Notes: generated from the letters alone by a model not told the origin. Positions 50,862 to 61,414 are shown, counted from the stretch's first letter. The stretch is DNA of 64,000 nt from an uncultured Bacteroidales bacterium (GCA_902768125.1 CACXKA010000001.1:1-64000); one strand, 5' to 3'. Numbers and translations are program-made.

Positions 50862-50891
50862 AAGGGTTGCACCCAATTGGATGCAACCCTT
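50862..50891. terminator. Bidirectional terminator between the TonB-like and xylA genes
   Basis: AAGGGTTGCA pairs perfectly with TGCAACCCTT; TTTTTG follows on the plus strand and TTCTTATTT on the minus strand. 50780-50822 holds a GTTCAAGA tandem repeat. Confidence 0.9.
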
Positions 50892-50913
50892 TTTTGTGCT
50901 TTGTTCAAAAGCA

Positions 50914-52227
50914 TTAAGCGTACATAGCAACGATAGCCTCGAAGAGCTCCTGCTTTCCAGAAGTCTGCTTGGGTTCGCCGACCTTCTTGCCGTACTCGTA
51001 AACCTGCTCGAATGTCAACTTGCCATCCTCGAAGTCCTTACCCATACCGCTGTCGAAGGAAGCGTAACGCTCAGCCTTCATCTTCTTGTATGGAGACTCC
51101 TCAAGGAGCTTAGCTGCAGACTCAAGAGCGCGAGCCATAGCGTCCATACCTGCGATGTGTGCGATGAAGATGTCCTCGAGGTCAGTAGAGTTACGACGAG
51201 TCTTAGCGTCGAAGTTTGTACCACCTGTGCCAAGACCACCACCACGGATGATTTCCATCCAAGCCTGTACGAGCTCGTACTGGTCGATTGGGAACTGGTC
51301 AGTATCCCAACCATTCTGGTAGTCACCACGGTTAGCGTCGATAGAACCGAGCATGCCAGCATCAACAGCGCAAGCAAGTTCGTGCTCGAATGTGTGACCT
51401 GCGAGTGTAGCGTGGTTCACCTCGATGTTCACCTTGAAGTCCTTGTCGAGGTTGTGAGCCTTGAGGAAGCCGATCACTGTCTCAGTGTCAACATCATACT
51501 GGTGCTTAGATGGCTCCATTGGCTTTGGCTCGATGAGGAATGTACCCTTGAAGCCCTTGCTGCGAGCGTAGTCGCGAGCCATTGTGAGCATAGTAGCCAT
51601 GTGCTCCTTCTCACGCTTCTGGTCAGTGTTCAGAAGGCTCATGTAACCTTCACGACCGCCCCAGAATACATAGTTCTCAGCACCGAGCTTGATACCAGCG
51701 TCGATAGCGTTCTTGATCTGCACGATAGCGCGAGCAACAACGTCGAAGTCTGGGTTGGTAGAAGCACCGTTCATGTAACGGCCATTACCGAATACGTTAG
51801 CAGTTGACCACAACAGCTTGATGCCAGTTTCCTTCATCTTCACTGCGAGGTAGTCAGTGATAGCCTTGAGGTTAGCCTCATACTCCTCAACAGATGCACC
51901 CTCAGAAACGAGGTCAACATCGTGGAAGCAGAAATATGGAATACCGAGCTTCTGCATGATTTCGAAACCAGCGTCAGCCTTCTGCTTAGCGATTTCAACT
52001 GCGTTAGCACCGTTGTTCCAAGGGAACTTCTTAGTACCGCCACCGAACTGGTCGCCACCCTCTGCACAGAGTGTGTGCCACCATGCCATAGCGAAACGGA
52101 GCCAGTCCTTCATAGGCTTGCCCATGATCACCTTTTCTGCATCATAGTAATGGAATGCCATTGGATTCTTTGAATCCTTGCCTTCGAACTTGATTTTACC
52201 AATCTCTGGAAAATACTCTTTAGCCAT
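50914..52227 (-). CDS. xylA: Xylose isomerase
   Basis: 437 aa, converts D-xylose to D-xylulose. Metal and substrate motifs: [73 protein letters not shown] and GSIDANRGD. Normal length for the long (class II) type. It has its own promoter (52299-52306) and terminator, apart from xylB. Confidence 0.98.
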   Translation of the reverse strand: MAKEYFPEIGKIKFEGKDSKNPMAFHYYDAEKVIMGKPMKDWLRFAMAWWHTLCAEGGDQFGGGTKKFPWNNGANAVEIAKQKADAGFEIMQKLGIPYFCFHDVDLVSEGASVEEYEANLKAITDYLAVKMKETGIKLLWSTANVFGNGRYMNGASTNPDFDVVARAIVQIKNAIDAGIKLGAENYVFWGGREGYMSLLNTDQKREKEHMATMLTMARDYARSKGFKGTFLIEPKPMEPSKHQYDVDTETVIGFLKAHNLDKDFKVNIEVNHATLAGHTFEHELACAVDAGMLGSIDANRGDYQNGWDTDQFPIDQYELVQAWMEIIRGGGLGTGGTNFDAKTRRNSTDLEDIFIAHIAGMDAMARALESAAKLLEESPYKKMKAERYASFDSGMGKDFEDGKLTFEQVYEYGKKVGEPKQTSGKQELFEAIVAMYA

Positions 52228-52298
52228 AATTTTAAGTTGTTAATGAATGTTTGTTTATAAATTAGTTACAAAATTGTTATTGCCACAATTAGGGGTTG

Positions 52299-52306
52299 CA
52301 AAGTTA
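52299..52306 (-). promoter_or_regulatory. -7 box for xylA
   Basis: Reads TAACTTTG on the minus strand, about 72 bp before the xylA start. Confidence 0.6.
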
Positions 52307-52401
52307 TACCATTATTTTAAATCGCCAAAGAAATCGGCAAGTTTTTTTCTTGTTTTCACAAACTTTTATTAAACATTTGCATTTCGCCCCTGCTATAACA
52401 A

Positions 52402-53118
52402 CTAATTGTTCACTTCATTCGTCAATGTGAGAGAGAGCACATTGCCTGTCGAATGAATTTCGTCAAACATCCTTATAAAGTCCGTCTTATCGTTACTACG
52501 CACCATAAAATTGATGATCGTGGTACCTTGTGTATAGTCATATCGGAGGAACTCATCCGAGATATGCACGTTGTGGTTGGCAAAGTATTGGCGGAACGGA
52601 GCAGCATCTTTTACGATGTAGTCCACCTTCAACCGCACAATCTTCTGTTCCCTTCCCTTGAAAAGCCGTTTTTCGCATAGCTCCAGCAGGGTCAGCACCA
52701 AGATAATGAGAATGCTTGCCGTCACTGCCACCACATACATGCCTGCTCCCACCGCCAAACCGATGGAAGCGGTCATCCACATACCCGCCGCTGTGGTCAA
52801 TCCACGTACGGAGCCCTTCATCTGGATGATGGCACCGGCACCCAAGAAACCGATACCTGAAATCACCTGTGCAGCGATACGTCCAGGATCACCATTCTCT
52901 GTCCATCCGAAGAGTTGTTCTGGGATGTAGATAGACACCAGCATCGCCAACGTCGCACCCATACAAATGAGGGCGAAGGTACGCATACCTGCAATCTGGC
53001 CCTTGTTGCGACGTTCCAATCCGACCATCGCACCCAGCACCATACTCAGTAACAACTTAAACACCGAACCCACGATGTTCACATCGTCTGCGGTCACCTG
53101 TTCCCAAAGATTCTCCAT
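52402..53118 (-). CDS. MgtC/SapB family membrane protein
   Basis: 238 aa. The MgtC core LLSMVLGAMVGLERRNKGQIAGMRTFALICMGATLAML and RIAAQVISGIGFLGAGAIIQ, GLTTAAGMWMTASIGLAVGAGMY is complete, followed by a cytoplasmic C-terminal domain (about 150-238). MgtC proteins affect Mg2+ homeostasis and membrane potential; the precise role is unsettled. It follows the large beta-galactosidase gene by 33 bp and may be read through from it. Confidence 0.93.
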   Translation of the reverse strand: MENLWEQVTADDVNIVGSVFKLLLSMVLGAMVGLERRNKGQIAGMRTFALICMGATLAMLVSIYIPEQLFGWTENGDPGRIAAQVISGIGFLGAGAIIQMKGSVRGLTTAAGMWMTASIGLAVGAGMYVVAVTASILIILVLTLLELCEKRLFKGREQKIVRLKVDYIVKDAAPFRQYFANHNVHISDEFLRYDYTQGTTIINFMVRSNDKTDFIRMFDEIHSTGNVLSLTLTNEVNN

Positions 53119-53151
53119 AACAAATGATTCTCCTATCGTTAGAAACTATGA

Positions 53152-56100
53152 TTAAAAGAGTACTTTCCTTCCTTTGTACACATACACGCCGTGAGAAGGT
53201 GTAGCGGTTGCCACACCCTGCAACGTGTAATAGTTCTCATCGTCAAACATCACAGGACTATACACCTCATCCACAGCGGTGACGTCAGCAGCTGCCTGGA
53301 TGCCCAGTTCAGAAGCGGAAGTCCACGCATTGTTGTTGATTTCCGACTTGGCTACGAATTTGAGGTAACGTCCAGCAGTAGCCGTCTTCAGTTTGGCAAT
53401 CTGCATCGCTGTGGTGTTCTTGAACTCACCTGTAGCCACAGGATTGCCCCAGGTCTTACCATCCAGACTCAAATACACCTCATATGCCTTCACCATACCG
53501 TTGGCATTTCCGTCCGTGCGCGCCGTATAGGTGAATGCTGTCACCTGATAGATGCGGGTCATGTCAATCACGATAGTGTGAGGACAGCGAGGTTCATTAG
53601 CGCCCCATGCGGTGTGCCAGAACGTGGAGGTGTTGTTGTCAAAAGCTTTCGCCGCTTCGTTTCCACCCTGATAGCTGTCCACACTCACCAACTTCCAACC
53701 ACTCTTGTTGATGAAGAGGTCGAAATCATACGACATCAATGGACTGTCCAACAACCCCTCAGCGGTACAATAGGTCTTGATGGTGCAAGCCTCATTGTTC
53801 GTGAGACTGGTGGTGTATTTCTGCCATTCACCGTCATTGATGCTATAATAAATCGTTGCCTGAGGAGTGGAGGTTGTCATGCTGATGCGCCCATTCGTAG
53901 CACGTTTGCAATCGACAGGCTGACACACAGGCATGTTGACACGTGCAGCCTTTGCCGCCTTTGTTTCTTTCGTGAGCGGCATGATGAAGAAGCGGAAGTT
54001 TGTATTGGCAGCCTTCAATTCATATTTGCTCATCACATCAGGACCACAACTGTTATTACCCAAGCCGCGTGTGGCAGCATCCAATGATACAATCGTGTTG
54101 GCACACTTCTTGAACTCATAAGTATGCTTGCTGCGGTTGTTGCGATCCGTATAATTGTCTTCAGGACGGAAGTGTACAGCAGATGCAGCCATCTGGTCTG
54201 GAGCAGCAAAAAGCAAACCCTTACCCTCTTCATTCGTGAGTGACATCCAACGCACCTCCTGCTTGGTTCCATGTTCCTGTGGCATGATGTACTCCTCATA
54301 CTGGTCTGTGACTGTGCTCTGATAAATGGCTGGGAAACAAGCCTCCTTACGGTCACGATAACTATCCCAAGGACCTCTACCGAACCACGTCAACTGCTCC
54401 ATCTCCGCTGGCATCTCCAGACGGAAACCAATCTTAGGAAGAATCGCCCCTGTAGAGGTAGGTTTAATGAACGAATTGACCATCATCACGCCGTTGGCAC
54501 ACACCAGGAAGTTCATCTGAACATCGAAAGCTGTAGAGTTCTTACCTGTATAGCGGGTGTTGAGTGCCACGTTCACCGTCTTGCCATCAGCAGACTTCTC
54601 AAACTCGACACCTTTGCCACTTGCCGTCAGACTTCTCAATCCCATATTGTCCCAACTTTCACGCTTCGAGCCATCATTGTCGGTAGGCAGGCGGAACACA
54701 TTCAGTCGGAGCGGTTTGGTGATGAGTTGCACACCATCATAAGTATAACTGCTCAGATAACCAGCAGTCTTGTTGAAGACAGCAGTGAACTTAGACGTGG
54801 AAAGTGTCAATGTAGAGGTATTGTCTTCCACTGTGATATCTTCGAAGGAAGCCAGTTGTCCCAGGTCGTACATTGCCTTGGTGGCAGTCTTCACAGGCAG
54901 TTTCTCTTCTCCCACCACATAGCCAGCATCTGCCCAGAGGGTCTTTTCTTTTTGCTTGACGATGAAGTGGATGAATGCCTCTTCCTCTGCCGACAAGGCA
55001 TCCACAGCAGAGATATCGAGTGTGATGGTGGTGCTGTCACCTGCTGCCACTTGGGTGTCGATGGTTCCCTTTGCCAACTGCTTGCCCTCTTCATCGAGAA
55101 TCTCATAATTCACATCGTATGTAGTACTGGGCAAGAAAGCAAGCTTATTCTTGTAGATGAAAGCATTTTTCTTGTTCTTCACCGCCTTGAATTCCAATGG
55201 CTGGTAAATCTTCTTCGTGTTATAGGATTTTGCCGTCAGACTCCAGTCGGGACGCACCAAACCGTTGATACAGAAGTTACCATCATTCGGGTTATCACCG
55301 AAGTCGCCACCGTATGCCCAATATTCCACACCTGTAGAACTCTTGGTGAGAAGACCCTGGTCCTTGAAGTCCCAGATGAACTCACCCGTCAGACAGGGAT
55401 ATTTCTCATAGAGGTCAAACATCTCGCGTACATTACCCATCGAGTTACCCATCGAGTGGCTGTTCTCGCACTGGATGTGGGGACGGTCATGCTGATTTTT
55501 ACCTTTCCCCTCGATTCCGTTATAGTCCCAATACATCGAAGAGGTCACATCCGCATATTGGCTAGCACCCTCGTAGTGAGTCAGACGGGTCTTGTCCAAT
55601 GCCTTGATGCCCTTCTGCACCGCCTCGAAATTGTTACCACTACCACTCTCGTTACCGAAAGACCACATGAAGATACAAACGTGATTGCGCATCCAGCGTA
55701 CGTGGTTCTGGGAACGCTCCACCATCGCCGCCTTGAACTGAGTCTTCGATGACAAGCTCCAGTCAGCATGACACTCCACATTTGCCTCAGCCAACACATA
55801 CATACCATACTTGTCACACAAGTCATAGAAGACGGGATCGTTTGGATAGTGAGAGGTACGGATGGCATTAACGTTCAGACGCTTCATCGTCTTGATATCC
55901 TCTTCAATCTCCTCTGCCGTGATGGCACGACCATTCACAGGAGAGAAGTCGTGACGGTTCACACCATGAAAGACCATACGCTTACCGTTGATGAGAAGAG
56001 CACCATCATTGCGGACGCTCACCTCACGGAAGCCCACTTTGCCACCACGAATATCAACCGTTTTCCCCTTCGCATCCTTCAGGGTCAGCACCAAGTCATA

Positions 56101-57147
56101 AAGGTTCGGAGTCTCTGCACTCCACAGTTTGGGAGCTGTCACATCCATATCGAGGCTCAACTCTTCGTCTGCCTCGATCGTCTTGGATGTCTTCGCAATC
56201 GTCTTTCCACCTTCCTCAATCTTCACTTCCACCTTTCCATTCTTCACTGCATCAAAGCCCGTCAGATTCACCTTCACATTGGCCTTTGCATTTACGAAAC
56301 TGGCATCGAGGTCAGTCGTGAAGAAGTAGTCACGAATCTGGCTCTTGGGAGCAGCCCACAAGAAGCAATGACGCTGAATACCTGTCAGTCGCCAATAGTC
56401 CTGACACTCCAGGAAGGAACCGCTGGTGAAGCGATAAACCTGCAGGGCGATGGTATTCTCACCCTCGGTCAGATAATCTGTGATATTGAATTCAGAAGGC
56501 AGATAGGAGTCTTCGCTATAGCCCACACGCTGACCATTCACCCAAAGATAATAACCGTGACCCACACCGTTGAAACGCACATAGACGTCTCTGCCTTTCC
56601 AACTGGAAGGCACTGTAAACTTACGGCGATAGGTACCCACAGGATTGGTCATATCCCCTTTGTAGGTGAACCATCCTGGACGGTCAGCCATCACGCTGTA
56701 GGTGTTCTTGTCGAAGGAGAAAGGATAAGCCACATTACAATAGAGGGGCTTGTCCCAATTCTTGTTGTGATGAAGGCCATAAACCTGCCAGCTGGAGGGT
56801 ACATCAATATCGCTCCAAGCAGCATCATTATAGTCTTTCTCGCACATCTTCGCATTCACTTTGCTGGGGTTTGACACCCAGTAGAATTTCCATACACCAT
56901 CCAGAGATTGGTAGTAAGGAGATGCGGTCATGTCGTTCTTGATCACATCCTTCTCACTTGAAAAAGGAATGGCAAGTGTGTGTGCTGTTTCTTTGTTGAC
57001 ATTGGTCACAGAGACGTCGTCCCATTCTTTACCAGTCATTGTTGCTTGTGCATTCGCCGTTGCGATGCCCATCATACAAGTCATCAGTGCGGCATAGTTT
57101 CTCAATATGCCGAGACGTGAAACGCCCCATAGATTGTTTTGCTTCAT
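53152..57147 (-). CDS. Large secreted GH2 beta-galactosidase with F5/8 domain and tail
   Basis: 1331 aa. Signal peptide ending IATANA. LacZ-type domains in order: sugar-binding (about 60-270, DVPSSWQVYGLHH), Ig-like, TIM barrel with acid/base CIFMWSFGNESGSG and nucleophile QCENSHSMGNSMGN, Ig-like, then the LacZ small chain (FRLPTDNDGSKRESWDNMGL, WFGRGPWDSYRDRK, PQEHGTKQEVRWMSL). After it come a chitobiase-like segment (QATIYYSINDGEWQKYT) and an F5/8 discoidin-type binding domain (FDNNTSTFWHT). It ends with the YYTLQG...GVYVYKGRK tail. Own promoter at 57190-57197. Cleaves beta-galactosides from larger glycans. Confidence 0.95.
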   Translation of the reverse strand: MKQNNLWGVSRLGILRNYAALMTCMMGIATANAQATMTGKEWDDVSVTNVNKETAHTLAIPFSSEKDVIKNDMTASPYYQSLDGVWKFYWVSNPSKVNAKMCEKDYNDAAWSDIDVPSSWQVYGLHHNKNWDKPLYCNVAYPFSFDKNTYSVMADRPGWFTYKGDMTNPVGTYRRKFTVPSSWKGRDVYVRFNGVGHGYYLWVNGQRVGYSEDSYLPSEFNITDYLTEGENTIALQVYRFTSGSFLECQDYWRLTGIQRHCFLWAAPKSQIRDYFFTTDLDASFVNAKANVKVNLTGFDAVKNGKVEVKIEEGGKTIAKTSKTIEADEELSLDMDVTAPKLWSAETPNLYDLVLTLKDAKGKTVDIRGGKVGFREVSVRNDGALLINGKRMVFHGVNRHDFSPVNGRAITAEEIEEDIKTMKRLNVNAIRTSHYPNDPVFYDLCDKYGMYVLAEANVECHADWSLSSKTQFKAAMVERSQNHVRWMRNHVCIFMWSFGNESGSGNNFEAVQKGIKALDKTRLTHYEGASQYADVTSSMYWDYNGIEGKGKNQHDRPHIQCENSHSMGNSMGNVREMFDLYEKYPCLTGEFIWDFKDQGLLTKSSTGVEYWAYGGDFGDNPNDGNFCINGLVRPDWSLTAKSYNTKKIYQPLEFKAVKNKKNAFIYKNKLAFLPSTTYDVNYEILDEEGKQLAKGTIDTQVAAGDSTTITLDISAVDALSAEEEAFIHFIVKQKEKTLWADAGYVVGEEKLPVKTATKAMYDLGQLASFEDITVEDNTSTLTLSTSKFTAVFNKTAGYLSSYTYDGVQLITKPLRLNVFRLPTDNDGSKRESWDNMGLRSLTASGKGVEFEKSADGKTVNVALNTRYTGKNSTAFDVQMNFLVCANGVMMVNSFIKPTSTGAILPKIGFRLEMPAEMEQLTWFGRGPWDSYRDRKEACFPAIYQSTVTDQYEEYIMPQEHGTKQEVRWMSLTNEEGKGLLFAAPDQMAASAVHFRPEDNYTDRNNRSKHTYEFKKCANTIVSLDAATRGLGNNSCGPDVMSKYELKAANTNFRFFIMPLTKETKAAKAARVNMPVCQPVDCKRATNGRISMTTSTPQATIYYSINDGEWQKYTTSLTNNEACTIKTYCTAEGLLDSPLMSYDFDLFINKSGWKLVSVDSYQGGNEAAKAFDNNTSTFWHTAWGANEPRCPHTIVIDMTRIYQVTAFTYTARTDGNANGMVKAYEVYLSLDGKTWGNPVATGEFKNTTAMQIAKLKTATAGRYLKFVAKSEINNNAWTSASELGIQAAADVTAVDEVYSPVMFDDENYYTLQGVATATPSHGVYVYKGRKVLF

Positions 57148-57189
57148 AATAGGTGAGTGTTCAATTTTTTATCGTTAGTTTTAGTGGTG

Positions 57190-57197
57190 CAAAGGTA
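57190..57197 (-). promoter_or_regulatory. -7 box for the large beta-galactosidase gene
   Basis: Reads TACCTTTG on the minus strand, about 43 bp before the start. Confidence 0.65.
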
Positions 57198-57284
57198 ATG
57201 ATATTTCAGCAATCAGATTATCACTGATGTTACCTACTTTTTAGATTTTGATAGATATGAGGGAAAAATGGAGAAGAGAAGGCA

Positions 57285-57318
57285 CAAAAAAGGTGCTGAT
57301 TCACAGAACCAGCACCTT
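57285..57318 (-). terminator. Terminator after xylB
   Basis: AAGGTGCTG pairs with CAGCACCTT; on the minus strand TTTTTG follows. It ends the transporter-GH43-xylB transcript. Confidence 0.88.
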
Positions 57319-57355
57319 CTTAATATATATTGGTAAGAGTTTTACCTCTTACATC

Positions 57356-58837
57356 TTACTTTCCAAGTCTTTCCACCCAAAGCTTGTAGGCAGCCTTGTA
57401 TGGAGCAGTGTCAGCCTCAGGCTTGATCGTCGCCTTGTGCTTGAGGGTCTTGAAGGCGTCGTCGCTATCTTTGTAGATACCCGCACCGATACCTGCACCG
57501 TATGCTGCACCCACAGAACCATCAGTTTCATAAAGTTCGATGGTAGCCCCTGTGACTGCTGCCAACGTGCGGCAGAAGAGAGGATTGAGGAACATATTGG
57601 CGTGTCCAGCCTTGATGGTATTGATTTCCATACCCATCTGCTTCATGATCTCCATACCGTAAGCAAATGAGAAGGCGATACCCTCGTGGGCAGCACGAAC
57701 CAAGTGTGCCTTCTTATGGATGTTGAAGTTGATGCCGTGAATGGAAGCACCCACGTTCTCATTCTGGAGCACACGCTCAGCACCGTTTCCGAATGGGATG
57801 ACCGTCAAGCCGTCAGCACCTACAGGAACTGTTTCAGCGAGGTCGTTCATCTCCGGATAGCTCATGCCCTCTGGTGCCACGTTGCGGCGCATCCAAGCGT
57901 TGAGGATACCCGTGCCATTGATGCAGAGGAGCACACCCAGACGGGTTGCACCACCTTCACCATGATTCACGTGTGCAAAGGTGTTCACGCGAGAGAGCTT
58001 GTCGTAATTCACCTCGCCAAGCACACCATACACCACACCTGAGGTGCCACCAGTAGCAGCAATTTCGCCAGGCTTCATCACGTTGAGTGAGAGAGCGTTG
58101 TTAGGCTGGTCACCACCACGATAAGAGATAGGAGTGCCTGCTGGGATGCCGAGTTCGTCAGCAATAGCCTGACAAACGGTGCTCTGAACAGAGAAAGTAG
58201 GAACGATTTCAGCGATGATATCTTCAGAGAAACCGAAGAAGTTCATCACATCCTTGCTTACTTCGTTGTTCTTGAAGTCCCAGAACATACCCTCTGAAAG
58301 ACCTGAAACGGTAGTCTTCTTGTCACCACCTGACAGGCGCATCGCGATGTAGTCGCCTGGGAGCATGATCTTGTCAATCTTTGCAAAGAGTTCTGGCTCA
58401 TTCTCCTTCACCCATGCGAGTTTAGCAGCGGTGAAGTTACCTGGAGAATTGAGGAGGTGCTGGAGACACTTCTCACCACCGATTCCCTCGAATGCCTTGT
58501 TGCCGTAAGGAACGGCACGACCATCACACCAGATGATGGAAGGACGGAGAGGCTTGCCTGCCTTATCCACACACACAAGTCCGTGCATCTGGTAAGAGAT
58601 ACCGATAGCCTTCACGTCTGCCAACGAACCACCAGCCTTCTGAGCCACGCGAGCTGTTGCCTGCTTGAGTTCGTCCCACCACATTTCGGGTTCCTGCTCT
58701 GCCCATCCGGGCTGCTTTGCAATGATAGATGCTTCTGCATCAGGATACTGCGCGCTGGCCACTGTCTGACCTGTCTGCGCATCAACCAACGCCGCCTTCA
58801 CTGACGACGTTCCTATGTCGTAACCTAAAAGTAACAT
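57356..58837 (-). CDS. xylB: Xylulokinase
   Basis: 493 aa FGGY kinase phosphorylating xylulose. GYDIGTSSVKAALVDAQTG at the N-terminus, AIGISYQMHGLVCVD, IWCDGRA, TAAKLAWVKENEPE, ATGGTSGVVYG and the C-terminal IKAGHANMFLNPLFCRTLAAVTG. Start at 58837 is preferred because MLLLGYDIG is the conserved beginning. Last gene of the transporter operon. A 16-bp hairpin separates it from GH43. Confidence 0.97.
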   Translation of the reverse strand: MLLLGYDIGTSSVKAALVDAQTGQTVASAQYPDAEASIIAKQPGWAEQEPEMWWDELKQATARVAQKAGGSLADVKAIGISYQMHGLVCVDKAGKPLRPSIIWCDGRAVPYGNKAFEGIGGEKCLQHLLNSPGNFTAAKLAWVKENEPELFAKIDKIMLPGDYIAMRLSGGDKKTTVSGLSEGMFWDFKNNEVSKDVMNFFGFSEDIIAEIVPTFSVQSTVCQAIADELGIPAGTPISYRGGDQPNNALSLNVMKPGEIAATGGTSGVVYGVLGEVNYDKLSRVNTFAHVNHGEGGATRLGVLLCINGTGILNAWMRRNVAPEGMSYPEMNDLAETVPVGADGLTVIPFGNGAERVLQNENVGASIHGINFNIHKKAHLVRAAHEGIAFSFAYGMEIMKQMGMEINTIKAGHANMFLNPLFCRTLAAVTGATIELYETDGSVGAAYGAGIGAGIYKDSDDAFKTLKHKATIKPEADTAPYKAAYKLWVERLGK

Positions 58838-58862
58838 ATTATTTAGAATTAAAGAGTTGAAG

Positions 58863-58916
58863 AATTGAAAAATTGAAGTCTCGGCCATTCGGATCGACAT
58901 TACTTCAATTTTTCAA
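58863..58916. repeat. Hairpin between the GH43 and xylB genes
   Basis: ATTGAAAAATTGAAGT at 58863-58878 is perfectly complementary to 58901-58916, with a 22-nt loop. There is no strong U run directly after it in the minus direction. It may be a processing or attenuation site giving different levels of the two genes. Confidence 0.7.
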
Positions 58917-58938
58917 TCTTTTCATTTTTCAATTTTTC

Positions 58939-59973
58939 TCAATCCAATCCTTCAATTGTCTGGATGGTGCCGTCAGCGTTGTAGTGCAGCTCGCACACCT
59001 TGAGAGAGCGGAGCCAAGTCTTGTCGTTGGATGGCACACAGTCGTGATGGAAGAGATACCACTTGCCCTTGTACTCAGCAATTGCGTGGTGAGTGGTCCA
59101 ACCTACCACAGGAGTCATGAGGACACCCTGATAAGTGAAAGGTCCGTATGGGTTGTCACCAATTGCATAGCAGAGGTAGTGGCTGTCACCTGTTGAGTAA
59201 GAGAAGTAGTACTTGCCGTTGTACTTGTGCATCCACGATGCCTCGAAGAAGCGATGTGGGTCACCCGCCTTCAGCGGTTTGCCGTCCTTATCGAGGATGA
59301 GCACGCAACGAGGTGCCTCAGCAAATTCCATATCGTCGCTCATCTTCACCACCCAGCTTGGGAGTGCTGGAGCATCTGGCTTTGCGAAGAGCTGTGTTTT
59401 GTGATCTGGAGCAGGACCGAGGTCGATGAGACCGTTGTTGTCGCCATACTTGCCTGGAATGGTCTCGAAACCATGATAGAGTGGCTGCCACCACTGGAGC
59501 TGACCGCCCCAGAGACCACCGAAGTAGGTGTAAATGGTGCCATCATCATCCTTGAACACGCATGGGTCGATGGAGAAAGAACCACGAATAGCGAACTGAC
59601 GTGGCTTGAATGGACCTTCTGGCTTGTCTGCCACAGCCACACCCAGACGGAACACACCATCATAACCCTTAGCAGAGAATACATAGTAGTACTTGCCGTC
59701 CTTCTCCACTACGTCGCTATCCCACAGCTGCTTCTCAGCCCATGGCACATCTTCCACACTGAAGATCACTCCGTGGTCAGTAGCCTGTCCGTTCTCCAAA
59801 TCGTCGAACGAAAGTGCGTGGTAGTCCTTCATCTGGAAGTGACCGCCATCGTCGTCCTCACATTCACCCGCATCCCAGTCGTGAGAGGGATAGATAAAAA
59901 GCTTGCCATTGAACACATGAGCAGCAGGATCTGCCATGTAGTCAGCTGGGAAAAGATATTTCTTTCCTTCCAT
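58939..59973 (-). CDS. GH43 family glycosidase, cytoplasmic
   Basis: 344 aa five-bladed propeller enzyme, without a signal peptide. The blades carry the three acidic residues in NPxxxD-like ADYMADPAAHVFNGKLFIYPSHD, SFSIDPCVFKDDDGTIYTYFGG and HRFFEASWMHKYNGKYYFSYSTG. Family members are beta-xylosidases or alpha-L-arabinofuranosidases. Intracellular location and neighbours (transporter and xylB) suggest release of xylose from imported oligosaccharides. Confidence 0.93.
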   Translation of the reverse strand: MEGKKYLFPADYMADPAAHVFNGKLFIYPSHDWDAGECEDDDGGHFQMKDYHALSFDDLENGQATDHGVIFSVEDVPWAEKQLWDSDVVEKDGKYYYVFSAKGYDGVFRLGVAVADKPEGPFKPRQFAIRGSFSIDPCVFKDDDGTIYTYFGGLWGGQLQWWQPLYHGFETIPGKYGDNNGLIDLGPAPDHKTQLFAKPDAPALPSWVVKMSDDMEFAEAPRCVLILDKDGKPLKAGDPHRFFEASWMHKYNGKYYFSYSTGDSHYLCYAIGDNPYGPFTYQGVLMTPVVGWTTHHAIAEYKGKWYLFHHDCVPSNDKTWLRSLKVCELHYNADGTIQTIEGLD

Positions 59974-60010
59974 AATCGTTAAGTTTTAGAAGTTAATATT
60001 GATTTTTCGA

Positions 60011-61414
60011 TTATTTGTTACGCGCCTCAATCTCTCTGTTGATTTCGTCCAAACGCTCATCCGTCAGAGGATACTGGTAAACCAGGAATCCAACGATGAT
60101 CAGGAGCACAGCAGGGATGATGCAGGTGAACACCAAAATGGCATTCTGTGCGATTTCAGAATAGTTTGCCAGCTTCGTGTAGTAAGCGTTCACAGGAGCG
60201 CTGATGAACGATGCCAGGAACACCACCACGAAGATGCTGAGCACCAGCTGGAGGCACTTGTTTGCCTTGAACTCCTGCCACATCTCGCCAAATGACACAG
60301 GCTTTTCGGGAGTTGTGGTGATATTCTCACGACAACCAGCAAAGCAAAGCATCAAGAGAATGAAGCCAACAAGGGCAAACACACAAGTCACCGTGAACCA
60401 AGCACTGGGTTCGATAGGCAGCGCTGACTCCTCTTCATCGAAGTTGAAGCCAATCATACCCATCACCAATGGAGTGATCCAACCAGCGATAGAGAAACCA
60501 GCCTTGAATGCCACACCAGCAAGGGCGTTGACAGTAGCTGCAGGACGGTTGCCCGTGCGATATTCAGCCTCGGTGATGACCTCAGGCACCAATGCCCACA
60601 TCAAAGAACCGACCAGAAGACCCACACCCGTCATCACCTTCGCAATCTGAACGATGGTGTTGCATTCAGCCACATCAAAGAACTTACCGATGGTGAACAA
60701 CACGATGAAGCCCACCAAGCCGACTGCGAGAAGAGTATAGTAAAGACCCTTCTTACCCAACCAGCTCTTCAGGAGAGGCAGAGAAGGCAGGATGACGAAA
60801 GCAGGAATCGTACCAATTGCCATGAAAGTGGCCTGATTCCAGTCAATCGCTGAATGGATGCACATTGCAAGACCGATAGGGAAACCAGCCTGAACGACAA
60901 TCTGACCGATGTTGGCGCACACCATACGGGTGGAAGTCAGTTTCAGCACCTCGTCGTTGTCACGGGTCATACTTGCCATGATAGAGCCGTATGGGATGTT
61001 CACCACCGAGTAGATCATACTCAGCACGGTGTAGCTGACGGTTGCATAGATAATCTTTGCCGTCATATCCCATTCAGCAGCCTGAGGAAGCATCAGCAGG
61101 CAGGCAGCAATGGTCAATGGAATACCGCCATAGAGGAGGTAAGCACGATACTTACCCAGCTTGGGATTGCGGTTGTCGATGTAGCGTCCCACGATAGGGC
61201 TCCAGAAGCAGTCGATGAGTCGAACCGCGAGAATCAGTCCACCCACAAAAGCTCCGTTGATTTTTAACACGGTGGTCAGGTAAATCATCAAGTAACATGC
61301 CACTGTCTGGAAAATCAGGTTCTGAGCCAAGTCGCCCGAACCGTAACCGATGCGCTGAAGCCAGCTGAGTTTGTAGAAGCCATTGGCTCCCTGAGTTGAA
61401 TTTTCTGTTGCCAT
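60011..61414 (-). CDS. GPH-family sugar:cation symporter
   Basis: 467 aa with about 12 membrane helices. Typical GPH pieces: LSWLQRIGYGSGDLAQNLIFQTV, RLIDCFWSPIVGRYIDNRNPKLGKYRAYLL, VNIPYGSIMASMTRDNDEV and VPEVITEAEYRTGNRPAATVNALAGVAFKAG. GPH carriers import glycosides, pentosides and hexuronides with a cation. Given GH43 and xylB downstream, xylosides are the likely cargo. First gene of the operon; -7 box at 61545-61552. Confidence 0.95.
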   Translation of the reverse strand: MATENSTQGANGFYKLSWLQRIGYGSGDLAQNLIFQTVACYLMIYLTTVLKINGAFVGGLILAVRLIDCFWSPIVGRYIDNRNPKLGKYRAYLLYGGIPLTIAACLLMLPQAAEWDMTAKIIYATVSYTVLSMIYSVVNIPYGSIMASMTRDNDEVLKLTSTRMVCANIGQIVVQAGFPIGLAMCIHSAIDWNQATFMAIGTIPAFVILPSLPLLKSWLGKKGLYYTLLAVGLVGFIVLFTIGKFFDVAECNTIVQIAKVMTGVGLLVGSLMWALVPEVITEAEYRTGNRPAATVNALAGVAFKAGFSIAGWITPLVMGMIGFNFDEEESALPIEPSAWFTVTCVFALVGFILLMLCFAGCRENITTTPEKPVSFGEMWQEFKANKCLQLVLSIFVVVFLASFISAPVNAYYTKLANYSEIAQNAILVFTCIIPAVLLIIVGFLVYQYPLTDERLDEINREIEARNK

